Part shown: positions 33,001 to 41,118 of the stretch, piece after piece
Layout of the letters: the number at the start of each line of letters is the position of its first letter
How positions within the stretch are numbered: position 1 is the stretch's first letter
Assembly: GCA_910588875.1 (NCBI GenBank)
Contig: CAJURT010000030.1
Span: forward strand, 1-46,456
Origin: an uncultured Lachnospiraceae bacterium
GTDB lineage: Bacteria > Bacillota > Clostridia > Lachnospirales > Lachnospiraceae
DNA length: 46,456 nt
Direction of reading: 5' to 3'
The notes under the pieces: model-generated
What the model saw: the letters and a program-made list of their open reading frames with translations, nothing else
The model's database searches: none
What the model was told of the DNA's origin: nothing
Program-made: the position numbers and the translations under genes

Positions 33001-34939
33001 CCTGAGCGGGGCGGTTGCTGTATTCCGGCAGGAGTGGAATGGCTGGGAAACGCCCTTCAGCAGATTTAAAGGAGATTTTGAGGCGGGAAGGCCCACAACA
33101 GTCACATTGACCTTTGACAGGGAGGTTAAACCCAATATCGTCTACTATTCCCCCTGGACCAGGGTGGAAAGCGACGCTGCCAGGAAAACTTTCCAAACCA
33201 CAATTGTGCCGACGGAGGACCGGTTAGAGATTGCCCTTTCCAGCCTGAATGGGAACAGTATGGCGAAGCTGATGAGTGTGAAGGTGGAGCAGGAAAAGGA
33301 AGTAAAGCCGGAAGCAGTCCACACGTTTAAAAAGAATGCATCCGGCCAATATGACAGCTTTGATTTTAAGTTGTCGGATTACGGAACTTATGTTGTTGGG
33401 GACACGGTCAAGGTGACCATTAAAATGAGTTCGGAATCTGGATTTAACGGAGCAGTGGGAACCAATGAAAACGGCAGCTGGAAGGATAAATCCTATGCCA
33501 CAAGGGATGATAATTATGTGGAAGAGGTGATTTGGGAAGGAACCCCGGATGGGGACAGCATGCAGCTTCAGCTGCACTGGGCAGGGTCTGGGATTGTGGA
33601 GGTAAACAGCATTCAGGTGGAAAAAACCGGCCAGGCGGACACCAGCCTTCACACTTTCCGGAAGAATGACAAGGGTTCCTATGACGAGTATGTGTTTAAG
33701 CTTTCCGAGCACGGAGATTATGCGGCAGGTGACCCGGTAAAAGTCATCATAAACATGAGTTCCACATCCGGGTTTAACGGAACGGTGGGGACGAACGAAA
33801 AAGGGACGTGGAAAAACAAGGATTACACCACAAGCGGAGACAGCTATGAGGTGGAGGCCACCTGGGAGGGTGTGCCGGATGCAGACAGTATGCATATCCA
33901 GCTTTACTGGGCAGATGCGGAGACGGCAGAGGTAAACAGCATCCAGGTGGAGAAAAATCCGGATGTGCGCCTTCTTGTCCTTGATGATATCATCCAATCC
34001 GAGGATTATGTATATATGTTTACCGGGCCGGAGACCATTGTCCTGGAACTGGCGGATTATGATGATGATTATGAAGAAGGCCAGGGAGTGGCAGTGGAGA
34101 TGAACTTCTTCTCGGATGGAAATTTCTGTGCCATGGTGGAGGATGCTGATTATGTGACGGCGAAGGTTCCGGATCCATCCGCCGGGGACGAATCCCAGGA
34201 GGAGATACAGGGTGAGGAATTGCCTGTGGCCACCGCTTCCAACGCCATGCCGGCAATCGCCACCGCTTCCAACGCCATGCCTGCAGCCCCAAGGACAAAA
34301 GCGAAGGCAGAGCCAAAAGCCAAGAGGGCAAATACCCTGCTGCAGGAAAAGGAGCAGCTTGACGAGGGCTTAGCAATCGCCACTGCTTCCAATGCGGAAG
34401 CGGCAGAGGCGACATCTTCCAATGCAAGCCCGGCTGAAACCGGCATTTATGTCGGCGGCACTGCGGGAAAAACCAGTGAGGTAATAGTTTACGAGAGTGA
34501 AGAGGATGGCACGCTGAGAATCAAATGGTTTGGGAATCCGCAGTCAGGAGCCATTGCAGTGACAATTTTGGATATGGAGGGGACACAGGTTAACATAGAT
34601 ACCATGGATGTGGAAGAAAAAGCGGGTGCAGTATCGGTGAAATCTTCGGTGGCGGCCACAGCAGGGGATATGGCATCTCCGAATCAAAAAAAGGAGGATG
34701 GTTCTGTGGAACCGGATCCGGCAAAGAAGGAGGATAGCCTGGAAGAAAGACTGAGCCATGGAAACGGTGAGGCAGAGGAACCAGAAGAAGAGCCCGGGGA
34801 GCCGGAAGGAGGATTTTTGGAACCAAAAGGGCAGCCCGGGAAACCGGAAGGAGAGTTTTTGGAAGCGGAAGAACGGTCTGAGGAGAAAGAAAGGGGATTG
34901 GAGGAGGATGCAGTAAAAGAGGATCCGATAGAAAATTGA
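30095..34939 (+). CDS. Giant secreted multi-module protein of unknown function
   Basis: This 1614-residue protein has a signal peptide (about 10-38) and at least nine repeat-like beta-sandwich units in several types. Type A (about 101-197, 205-300, 712-808, 975-1070, partial near 1306) has W-x-G-[FY]-E/T with YEPGD and DYLNIQI. Type B (324-435 and 444-560) shares a WGA-V-G-W segment. Type E (1076-1180 and 1186-1285) is a near-duplicate pair with GFNG-VGTNE. A central domain (about 815-965) ends in FSKFAVVYGE, common in Firmicute surface proteins. From about 1378 a disordered tail carries ATASNA repeats and an acidic Pro/Glu region. No glycosidase motif, LPxTG or C-terminal helix is seen. The ATG at 30095 has AGGAGG; GTG at 30056 is less likely. 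Placement behind the mannanase suggests polysaccharide binding. Confidence 0.85.
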   Translation: MRHIKKLWGNMLARRTLSTVLCLTLAVTSGGVCIASTNNLVQETRAAGGQEAQPEGEAETAGVQKTREAAVPETSEMEGEALENDIGGEIEAEEEDKRCIHEFTAAWVGYECKLTDFVDGYEPGDEVRISASFNKPVTSQFGLYIDGAWNSFRGEGRKRNITLVPDSDYLNIQISDLKGQPSVNLTEVTAEIVRKGEADTGNYLHKFTGLWQGFETKFSDFNPDYEPGDEIRVTVNYSKYVSSQLGMNIGGEWSTLAGEGKELVKEMTPDNDYLNIQITDMWANYKVGIISVSVDILKKGPGAPAYGGGGRLAATRYTEPGDYVLFSGDANEKYETNDGWLLDCADTDWITLKYSCVEGHENWGIMGWGATVDGQWVDGPGYSADSSDSTKEVTQTFSVKYLRRMMKITPQSNVSYLNLGSYSDGRIEELTLHVGSEIPREKSLFKDGAPNQAWVCTDIERILDAPDDKYLCVQYRCAVSDFNGWTILNWGASVNGEWRNGKSYKASYKEATREKIISMRMDAFRNMLHLSWEAKVDSIQLAAYNDAQILDIWISDDKVEDPGEEKKEKEVREASYHSSNSNAYGQIMGKDGEKYDQNISLENWEWKDLKGARQIIGGLKENVHLILEFEAEDGDEPTLQFSMADGKQQGVKPTYVLGNKALFSFKDIQDALPDYMIPQEISNLQVSAGEGKMTVKTVRVIQEEVDFEQEPIGVLTESWSGFGTQISKWHSDYEPGKDTVKVTVTFDKPAPGSIAFNMGGVWNNGGSVNSATITRTAKPDDDYLGIQLGEMPKGKSHVLITDIKVEIVGKINFDEHVKVEGKRSVGMLASTKKEAATAVLEDEEIKKGMKVVFDISSSSLSSKEQADVKGLFGSQAGKIGIAKVVDINVYKEKEGKRTKVTQTNDPVSFKVSVPDELQNKGYDFAVVEDHAGEKIYLEKLDGNPATVTFASSKFSKFAVVYGEAGAFDGLSGAVAVFRQEWNGWETPFSRFKGDFEAGRPTTVTLTFDREVKPNIVYYSPWTRVESDAARKTFQTTIVPTEDRLEIALSSLNGNSMAKLMSVKVEQEKEVKPEAVHTFKKNASGQYDSFDFKLSDYGTYVVGDTVKVTIKMSSESGFNGAVGTNENGSWKDKSYATRDDNYVEEVIWEGTPDGDSMQLQLHWAGSGIVEVNSIQVEKTGQADTSLHTFRKNDKGSYDEYVFKLSEHGDYAAGDPVKVIINMSSTSGFNGTVGTNEKGTWKNKDYTTSGDSYEVEATWEGVPDADSMHIQLYWADAETAEVNSIQVEKNPDVRLLVLDDIIQSEDYVYMFTGPETIVLELADYDDDYEEGQGVAVEMNFFSDGNFCAMVEDADYVTAKVPDPSAGDESQEEIQGEELPVATASNAMPAIATASNAMPAAPRTKAKAEPKAKRANTLLQEKEQLDEGLAIATASNAEAAEATSSNASPAETGIYVGGTAGKTSEVIVYESEEDGTLRIKWFGNPQSGAIAVTILDMEGTQVNIDTMDVEEKAGAVSVKSSVAATAGDMASPNQKKEDGSVEPDPAKKEDSLEERLSHGNGEAEEPEEEPGEPEGGFLEPKGQPGKPEGEFLEAEERSEEKERGLEEDAVKEDPIEN
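34229..34285 (+). repeat. Direct repeat encoding ATASNAMP units
   Basis: Two 27-bp copies (34229-34255 and 34259-34285) differ at one base and encode ATASNAMPA. Degenerate copies of the ATASNA unit recur in 34372-34435. They lie in the disordered tail of the giant secreted protein. Confidence 0.85.
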
Positions 34940-34953
34940 TGGGAGATTTTATG

Positions 34954-34979
34954 GGCGCCGCATTTGCGGCGCCTGTTTT
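34954..34979 (+). terminator. Terminator of the ABC/mannanase/giant-protein operon
   Basis: GGCGCCGCA (34954-34962) pairs with TGCGGCGCC (34965-34973), followed by TGTTTT. Confidence 0.85.
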
Positions 34980-35033
34980 CGTCCTGGGGCGGGAGGCGGA
35001 TATGCAGGCAGGAAATTAATTTTAGGGTCAGTA

Positions 35034-35062
35034 TTGCAAAGGAAATATTGGCTTGATACAAT
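35034..35062 (+). promoter_or_regulatory. Sigma-A promoter of the DUF4272-HSP90 operon
   Basis: TTGCAA (35034-35039), a 17-bp spacer and TACAAT (35057-35062), lying between a terminator and the DUF4272 gene, so the next four genes form an independent unit. Confidence 0.75.
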
Positions 35063-35139
35063 AAGAAAAAAGCAGATAAGCTGCTATGATGAAAGTGTGA
35101 TTGCTGACCGGATGGGGGATCAAGCGGGAAAGGAGAAGA

Positions 35140-36429
35140 ATGGGACTGTTTGGAAAAAGGAATAAAGGCAAGAAAGAACGGAGGACCAAGGAAGAGATGA
35201 GTGGCCAAAAGCCCTGCAATCAGGAGGGGCAGCAAAAAGCGCAGATGCAGGAGGCGGTATTGACGTTGTATGCCTGCAGAAAGGGCGTGGACATCGTGCC
35301 AAAGGAGGCAGAGGAAGTATTTTCGGAAATGAGGGAAAGGCTTTTCTTTCCGGATGAGGATGAGTTTGTCATTCAGCTTAAGGACGGAAGCAGCATCCGG
35401 TTCCACATGGAGGCGGATTCAGAAGAAACTAAGCTTCAGGCCATAGGAATGGCGGGATTCTTTGCCCGGGCGCCTTTGGAGAATGAAAAGGTGAAAGAGG
35501 CAGTTCTTTGCCAGATCCGGCTTTTTAACTGTATTGTTGGTATCAGCTTTTTGGTGGATGAAAATGAGAAAAGAACCAATTATATAGTGGGAGGAATTTA
35601 TGAAATTGCAAAAAGGATCAGTGGATTTGTCCTTTATCCGAACATGCATCTGTTTCACTCGGACGGAAGGCTTTTGATATCGATTGACGGAAAGAGCGAT
35701 TTTAGTGAGTATTATCCTGAGGCAAGCAGTTCATTTCTGGAACGGGAGGCTAAGGAACAGGAGGCTGACCGGGAGAGAAAGGGCCGGTCGATTGCCGTTT
35801 TAAAGGAAAAAGGTATTCCTTATATAGAGCATTTAAAGTGTGCGGTTTTTGAGGAGGAATGCCGTATACCGGATAAGGGGGAGATTATCCGGCGCCTGGC
35901 CTGTGTATTTGCCGCCTGTGTCCGGTCGGAGATTTATACCTGCGGCCAGTTTGAGGATTGTAAGAAAGCGGCGGCGGATCCCCTTGCAGACTTGGAGGAG
36001 GGATACCAGATATCCGGGTATTTGTCTCCGGAGGAAAAAGAGTATATGGAACAGGAAATGCCGGAGGCAGCAGACCACAATAAATTTGGCTGGCGATATG
36101 AGTGCTGTGCTGTTTTTCTCTGGGCTTTATCCATGATTGAGATGAAAGAGCCTGTGGAGATCTGCGATGCCGCAGAACTGGGGGCAGTGATGTGGAATCA
36201 TACCTTTGAGAGTTTGATGGAGCAGTCTGTTTTGAGAAGCAGGGAGGAAATCCTGGATATGCAGGATTTGGTTCTGCGGTATCACTGGGCCTGTGTGGAT
36301 GCCAGGATTCACCGCAAGGAACTTGGGATGCTGAATGAAGAAATTATTTACGAGTGGCATTATGCCCTGAACTGGCTTGTGGGGGCGGATGGGATCAGGG
36401 AATGGGATGAAGTGGTGACGAATACGTGA
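35140..36429 (+). CDS. DUF4272 domain protein
   Basis: This 429-residue cytoplasmic protein has a basic Lys/Arg-rich N-terminus (MGLFGKRNKGKKERR). An uncharacterised middle part (about 60-210) follows, and the C-terminal half (about 235-428) resembles DUF4272, including EIIRRLACVFAACVRSEI, FGWRYECCAVFLWALSMIEM and the closing YEWHYALNWLVGADGIREWDEV. The biochemical role of DUF4272 is unknown. The ATG at 35140 has AAGGAG 4 nt upstream (short spacing); a TTG at 35101 is the alternative. It is the first gene of a four-gene unit with the HSP90-like ATPase, so a shared process is likely. No signal peptide or membrane helix. Confidence 0.8.
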   Translation: MGLFGKRNKGKKERRTKEEMSGQKPCNQEGQQKAQMQEAVLTLYACRKGVDIVPKEAEEVFSEMRERLFFPDEDEFVIQLKDGSSIRFHMEADSEETKLQAIGMAGFFARAPLENEKVKEAVLCQIRLFNCIVGISFLVDENEKRTNYIVGGIYEIAKRISGFVLYPNMHLFHSDGRLLISIDGKSDFSEYYPEASSSFLEREAKEQEADRERKGRSIAVLKEKGIPYIEHLKCAVFEEECRIPDKGEIIRRLACVFAACVRSEIYTCGQFEDCKKAAADPLADLEEGYQISGYLSPEEKEYMEQEMPEAADHNKFGWRYECCAVFLWALSMIEMKEPVEICDAAELGAVMWNHTFESLMEQSVLRSREEILDMQDLVLRYHWACVDARIHRKELGMLNEEIIYEWHYALNWLVGADGIREWDEVVTNT

Positions 36430-36478
36430 AGCAGTATGGTCGTGAGGCAGTATGGTTATGAGAAGGGAAAGGGAAGGC

Positions 36479-36523
36479 ATGACAAAGGAAAACATGACAA
36501 AGGAAAACATGACAAAGGAAAGC
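36479..36523 (+). repeat. 15-bp tandem repeat at the HSP90-like start
   Basis: Three copies of ATGACAAAGGAAAAC (last copy ending AGC) encode MTKEN, MTKEN, MTKES. Each copy brings its own ATG and an internal AAAGGA, so copy number can change the N-terminus without a frameshift. Confidence 0.9.
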
Positions 36524-38335
36524 AATGCAGGCAATTACAGTTTCCAGGTGGATTTGAAGGGAATCATCCGCCTGCTCAGTGAGAATCTGTATTCCAGCGG
36601 GGATGTGTTTCTGCGGGAACTTCTGCAGAACGGGGTGGATGCCATCGAAGCCAGACGGGGGGAGGAGCCGGGGTTTGCTGAGGGCAGAATCCGGATCCGG
36701 TATCAGCAGATGGAAAACCGCCAGGCCAGGCTGGTGTTTGCAGACAATGGGATCGGGCTTACGAGGGAGGAGATCCATACCTTTTTGTCCGTGATCGGGC
36801 AGTCCTCCAAGCGGGGGGAGATGAGGCGGGGAAGCTTTATCGGGCAGTTCGGCATCGGGCTTTTGTCCTGCTTTCTGGTGGCGGATGAGATCGTGGTGAG
36901 AAGCCGTTCGGTTCATGAGGAGCAGGCGTACCGGTGGCTGGGGCGCAGTGACGGGACGTATCAGGTGACGGAGGAGCCGGGAGACTGTAAGACGGGAGAA
37001 GAGGAACCGGGGACGGAGGTGACTCTGGTTCTGAAAGGCCGGATGGCGTCTCAGTACAGTGAGGAGAGGGTGCTCGGCCTTTTGAAGGAGTACGGCTTTT
37101 TGATACAGGTTCCGGTGGATTTTGAGGGGGCCGGGGGAGTCAGGAGGGTGAATGACGGGTTTATCCCCTGGAGGCAGTCTTTTTGCAGCAATGAGGAGAT
37201 TCTGCGGTTCGGGGAGCAGATGTTCGGGGAGGAGTTTTTCGGCGTGGTTCCCATTTCCGGGGAGGGGCTTAAGGGGTATGCGTTTATCTCTCAGAGGCAG
37301 ACCAGCGCGGCGGCGGAGGGAAGGCATAAGATCTTTCTCAAGGACATGCTGATCACGGAGGAGGGGAAGGAACTGATTCCCAAATGGGCGTTTTTTACCA
37401 GGTGTATCCTGAATGCAGAGAATCTGACGCCCATGGCTTCCCGGGAGGGGTTTGTGTCGGATCACCGGCTGGCCAGGGCCAGGAACGAGATTGAGAAATG
37501 CATCTTTGACTATTTCGTGGCTCTTTCCCAGTATGATGTGAATAAGCTGAAGCAGCTTACCATGATCCATAATGTGGCCATCAAGTCCCTGGCAGTGGAA
37601 AATGAGCAGATCTATCAGCTGTTTTTCCCCTTTTTGACGTTTGTGACCAGCAAGGGGAGGCTGACGGGATTCCAGGTGGTGGAGGCGGCGAAAAGGATGC
37701 CGGTGTATTACTGCACGGAACTTGACGATTACCGGCGGGCCTGCCCGCTGGTGGGAAACGGGAATGGGGTATTGATTAATGCGGGATATATTTATGATAC
37801 CAAGCTTTTGCAGCTTCTGAAGCGGTATCAGCGGGGAATCCGGGTGGAGGTGTTTGACGAGGCTTCTTACGGGGAACTTCTGGAGGAGCCCACACCTGCG
37901 ACAAAGAGGGAAATGGAGCCGCTTATGGCAAAGGCGGGGCGTGCCCTGGGGACGTTTCATTGCGGGGCGGTGTTAAAGCAGTTTGAACCGGCAGAGGTGC
38001 CTGCCTTATATGTGCCGGGCGGGGAGGGGTTTCTGGACCATGCCCTGGGGGAGGGAGGCTTTTCCGGGTTTTTGGAGGGTTTTGACCTTGGGGAGATCGG
38101 GATGATGGGGAACTTTGAGCCGGGGTATGGGACGAAGCTGTATATAAACGGCAGAAATCCCCTGATTCGGCGGCTGGCGGCTGTGGAGGATGAGGAACTG
38201 GCGGCAAATATGGTGCAGGTCTTGTATGTCCATGCCATGCTGGCGGGGCATTATACTCTGGGGGAGAAGGAGACGGAGGTTTTGAATACGGGATTAATCC
38301 GGCTGATGGAGTATGGACTGGGAGGGAATCTATGA
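36479..38335 (+). CDS. Divergent HSP90/HtpG-like ATPase
   Basis: This 618-residue protein has a clear HSP90-type GHKL ATPase domain at 18-190. Motif one is VFLRELLQNGVDAI (Glu 47, Asn 51, Asp 54), then FADNGIGLTREEI (Asp 89), SFIGQFGIGLLSCFLVADEIVVRSRS (lid glycines) and GTEVTLVLKG. The middle domain follows, with MASREG (Arg 322) in the place of the HtpG middle-domain arginine. The C-terminal half is unlike canonical HtpG and not recognised. All residues expected for ATP binding are kept, so it should be active. The N-terminus begins with three copies of MTKEN/S encoded by a 15-bp tandem repeat, so the exact start among these ATGs is uncertain. Its TGA overlaps the next ATG. It is not the housekeeping htpG, judging by divergence and context. 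Confidence 0.88.
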   Translation: MTKENMTKENMTKESNAGNYSFQVDLKGIIRLLSENLYSSGDVFLRELLQNGVDAIEARRGEEPGFAEGRIRIRYQQMENRQARLVFADNGIGLTREEIHTFLSVIGQSSKRGEMRRGSFIGQFGIGLLSCFLVADEIVVRSRSVHEEQAYRWLGRSDGTYQVTEEPGDCKTGEEEPGTEVTLVLKGRMASQYSEERVLGLLKEYGFLIQVPVDFEGAGGVRRVNDGFIPWRQSFCSNEEILRFGEQMFGEEFFGVVPISGEGLKGYAFISQRQTSAAAEGRHKIFLKDMLITEEGKELIPKWAFFTRCILNAENLTPMASREGFVSDHRLARARNEIEKCIFDYFVALSQYDVNKLKQLTMIHNVAIKSLAVENEQIYQLFFPFLTFVTSKGRLTGFQVVEAAKRMPVYYCTELDDYRRACPLVGNGNGVLINAGYIYDTKLLQLLKRYQRGIRVEVFDEASYGELLEEPTPATKREMEPLMAKAGRALGTFHCGAVLKQFEPAEVPALYVPGGEGFLDHALGEGGFSGFLEGFDLGEIGMMGNFEPGYGTKLYINGRNPLIRRLAAVEDEELAANMVQVLYVHAMLAGHYTLGEKETEVLNTGLIRLMEYGLGGNL

Positions 38336-39600
38336 TTCTGAGAGAACTGAAGAGAGAGCGGGTGAAAGACGGCAGGCTGTGGGAGATGATTGACCAGGCC
38401 AATAAGCTGACTGCGGGGAGCAGCTATGAGAGTTGGGATGACAATATAGGGGCGTTGGCGCCGCTGATGGAGAGGATTCTGCTGTACGCACGGGAGAAGG
38501 AGGAATGGGAGATCTATTTTTGTGATATGGCGCAGCTTTTTTGGATGGTCCGCCGGGAGAGGGTGAGCGATATTCCCAGGGCGTTTAAGCTGGCAGAACT
38601 TTTTCACCGGGACTATGCTCTGGGCCTGGAAAAAAAGGATGACGGATCCGGGTTCAGACGGGTGGATATGGCAGCGCAGATTCTGGATTTCTATCGGGAG
38701 TATCCCCAGATTGAGGATGAAAAGATTGAGATTATGCTGGGGATTTTCCGGAATCTGCGGGAATGGAAGGGCGGCAGGAATTATGCGAATTATGCCCAGG
38801 TGATGAGGCTGGCGTTTTTGAACCGGGATAAGGAACTGGCAGAAGAGGCGAAGAAAGAGGTTGAAAAGGTGGACGGCAGGTTTAACTGCTATGTCTGCTT
38901 TTATGGGAAGCCGATGCTGCAATATTACGTGCTGCATGAGGATGAGGAAGGGATCCTGGAAATGGCCTCAAAGATCTGTGAGAGATCAATTCCGGTAAAA
39001 TACCACTGGTGTTTTGATAAATGCTCCCAGGCGAATGAGGAAGAACTGAAGTCCCTGGTACTCCAGGATTGTCTGAATACGGGGGAGGGCCGGATGTTTG
39101 CCCGGTTGTGGAAAGGGTGGAGGCAAGTGTTTGAGGAACCGGAGACTGGTGAGGGTAGGGATGCGAAAAAGGTGCTGCTCCATTCTCTTGCCGGGGACTG
39201 GTCCGGGCTTAAGGAGCGGCTGCGCCTGGCGGAGAAGAATGACCGGGACAGAAGAGAAGGAAAGGAGACGCCGCTGGATTGTCTGTATTGGTCACTTGGC
39301 TGGCATTGTTATTTCCGGATGCTGGATATGCGGGGAATCAAGGCAGTGGAGATGAGGCTGGGGGAGGATAAGGAGCGCCGGGAATGGGCTTGCCGGGAAG
39401 CGGCGGAATATTTTGAGGAGCAGGCGGATTTGCTGGGAGAGAGAATGGACCGGGCGCGGAAGCGGTTTGATTATGCCAGGGTGAAAAGGGCGTATGAGGA
39501 ATGTCTGGTGTTGCGGGAGCAGGGAGCGTCTGCTGGGGAGAGAGACTTTGTGGGTGGGAATTGTCTGCCAGGAGCGCAAAGCTGCGGGAACAGGAAGTGA
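38332..39600 (+). CDS. Helical repeat-like protein, paralog 1
   Basis: This 422-residue protein of unknown function is almost wholly helical by composition, rich in Trp, Tyr, Glu and Arg, with no signal peptide or membrane helix. Motifs such as RAFKLAELFHRDYAL, ANYAQVMRLAFLNRDKELAEEA, SIPVKYHWCFD and EAAEYFEEQADLLGERMDRARKRFDY look like antiparallel helical hairpins, consistent with a TPR-like solenoid, but no canonical TPR is certain. It is clearly paralogous to the next gene over its full length. The ATG overlaps the HSP90-like stop (ATGA), implying coupled translation and a stoichiometric partner. A short extra Cys/Gly-rich tail distinguishes it from paralog 2. Confidence 0.82.
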   Translation: MILRELKRERVKDGRLWEMIDQANKLTAGSSYESWDDNIGALAPLMERILLYAREKEEWEIYFCDMAQLFWMVRRERVSDIPRAFKLAELFHRDYALGLEKKDDGSGFRRVDMAAQILDFYREYPQIEDEKIEIMLGIFRNLREWKGGRNYANYAQVMRLAFLNRDKELAEEAKKEVEKVDGRFNCYVCFYGKPMLQYYVLHEDEEGILEMASKICERSIPVKYHWCFDKCSQANEEELKSLVLQDCLNTGEGRMFARLWKGWRQVFEEPETGEGRDAKKVLLHSLAGDWSGLKERLRLAEKNDRDRREGKETPLDCLYWSLGWHCYFRMLDMRGIKAVEMRLGEDKERREWACREAAEYFEEQADLLGERMDRARKRFDYARVKRAYEECLVLREQGASAGERDFVGGNCLPGAQSCGNRK

Positions 39601-39629
39601 TCGGATGGGGATGAATGAGGAGGAAAGTT

Positions 39630-40841
39630 ATGATTCTGGGAGGTCTGAAGAGAAACCTTGTGGAGGACGACAGGCTGTGGGAACTGGTGAACCGGGCCAA
39701 TCATCTGACTACGGGAAGCTATGAAAGCTGGGAAAATAATGCGCCGGTTCTGGTGCCATTGATGGAGCGGATCCTGGTGCGTGCCAGGGAGAAGGAAGAC
39801 TGGCTGGTGTATTTTTTTGACATGTCCAGGCTTTTCTGGCTGATTCGCCGGAACGGGGTGAATGACCTTCGTCGGGCCTTTCAGCTGGCAGAACTTTTCC
39901 ATCGGGACAATGCCCTCTATCTGGGGGAGGAGGCAGGAAAGTCTGCCCAAGAGTGGCGGGTTCAGGTCACGGCCCAGATTCTGGGATTTTATCTGGAATA
40001 TCCGCAGATTGATGACGGGAAAATCCAGCATATGCTGGACATTTTCCGGGAGTTCCATGAAAGGTACGGGAGTGAATGGAACAATGGGGATTACCAGAAG
40101 GTCATGTGCTTGGCAAAGCTGAACCGGGATAAGGAACTGGCGGAGGAAGCGAGGAGAAAGCTGGAGCGGGGGGATTATGAGAACTGGTGTTATGTCTGTT
40201 ATTACGGGCTGCAGATGATCGGATATTATGTGCTGTGCGAGGATCCGGAAGGGGTGGAGGAACTGATCGCCAGGCTCTGTGAGCAGGCAATTCCGGTCAA
40301 ATACCGTTGGTGCTTTGACCTGTGTGAGTCGGCAAAGGAGGGGGAACTGGTGTATGAGGCTCTTTTGGATTGCTTGAAGATCGGGCGCGGCCGGATGTTT
40401 GCCCGGTTTTTTGCCAAATGGCGGCACCTGTATGAGGCGCCGGAAACGGGTGGGGAGAAGGTTACCTACCGGGTGCTTTTTCATTCTCTGGCCGGGGATT
40501 GGTCGGACTTTGAGGAACGGCTCCGCCTGGCGGAAAAGGACGACCAGGACAGGCGGGAGGGGAAGGAGACGCCTCTGGACTGCCTGTACTGGTCCCTTTG
40601 CTGGTATTGCTACTTTCGGATGCTGGAAAGGCGGGGAACCGGGACGGTATGGATGAAGCTGGGGGAGGATGGGAGCAGGGAGTGGACTTGCCTGGAGGCG
40701 GCAGCCTATTTTGAGGAGCAGGCGGATTTGCTGGGGGCACAGATGAACCAGGCAAGGAAGCGGTTTGATTATGAGCGTGTGAAAAGGACCCATGAGGAGT
40801 GCTTTTCCGGCGACTATCCGGTTCTCGGTGGGAAGATATGA
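39630..40841 (+). CDS. Helical repeat-like protein, paralog 2
   Basis: This 403-residue protein is paralogous to the gene before it from first to last residue. It shares the N-terminal MIL-x-x-LKR-x-x-V start, ESW-x-N and LFHRD, and in the last third HSLAGDWS-x-x-x-ERLRLAEK, DRREGKETPLDCLYWSL and YFEEQADLLG. The ATG at 39630 aligns with the paralog's start and has GGAGG 6 nt upstream, better than the ATG at 39615. Function unknown. Tandem duplication with retained length suggests that both copies are used, perhaps as two partners of the HSP90-like protein. Last sure gene of the unit that ends at the terminator at 41119-41146. Confidence 0.82.
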   Translation: MILGGLKRNLVEDDRLWELVNRANHLTTGSYESWENNAPVLVPLMERILVRAREKEDWLVYFFDMSRLFWLIRRNGVNDLRRAFQLAELFHRDNALYLGEEAGKSAQEWRVQVTAQILGFYLEYPQIDDGKIQHMLDIFREFHERYGSEWNNGDYQKVMCLAKLNRDKELAEEARRKLERGDYENWCYVCYYGLQMIGYYVLCEDPEGVEELIARLCEQAIPVKYRWCFDLCESAKEGELVYEALLDCLKIGRGRMFARFFAKWRHLYEAPETGGEKVTYRVLFHSLAGDWSDFEERLRLAEKDDQDRREGKETPLDCLYWSLCWYCYFRMLERRGTGTVWMKLGEDGSREWTCLEAAAYFEEQADLLGAQMNQARKRFDYERVKRTHEECFSGDYPVLGGKI

Positions 40842-40915
40842 ATACCGGCAGCTACAAGGGACATATCCGGTCATCAGTCTTTCCTTTGCCAATATAAAGG
40901 AGAAAGACTACCGGC

Positions 40916-41053
40916 ATGCACGGCCAGCTACTGGCAGACGAATATGCACGGCGCGCTTTTCTGCTGGAAAAAGGCTTTCCGGCACACCGGATTCGTAAAT
41001 ATGGATTCGCGTTCAGCGGGAAACAGGTGCTGATCGGAACTTCGGATCCTTGA
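40916..41053 (+). CDS. Possible 45-aa ORF or gene remnant
   Basis: A frame from ATG at 40916 to TGA at 41053 gives a mixed, protein-like peptide (starts MHGQLLADEYARRAFLLEKG, ends VLIGTSDP). AAAGGAG lies 13 nt upstream, a little far. No family was recognised. It may be a small protein of the HSP90 unit, a decayed remnant, or chance. Confidence 0.3.
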   Translation: MHGQLLADEYARRAFLLEKGFPAHRIRKYGFAFSGKQVLIGTSDP

Positions 41054-41118
41054 CACCGGAATCTGGTGCAGAAAAAGAAATACCTTTACTGGAGGGCCTT
41101 GCTGAACAGCCTGGGTGT

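Noticed and set aside
36395..37960. Long minus-strand frame (521 codons) opposite the HSP90-like gene
   Set aside because: Its His/Pro/Leu-rich composition is typical of an antisense shadow of a GC-rich gene; it has no recognisable domain and fully overlaps a clear gene.
39471..40892. Minus-strand frame of 473 codons opposite the second paralog
   Set aside because: Antisense shadow with no ribosome site and no domain; the plus-strand paralogy proves the coding strand.
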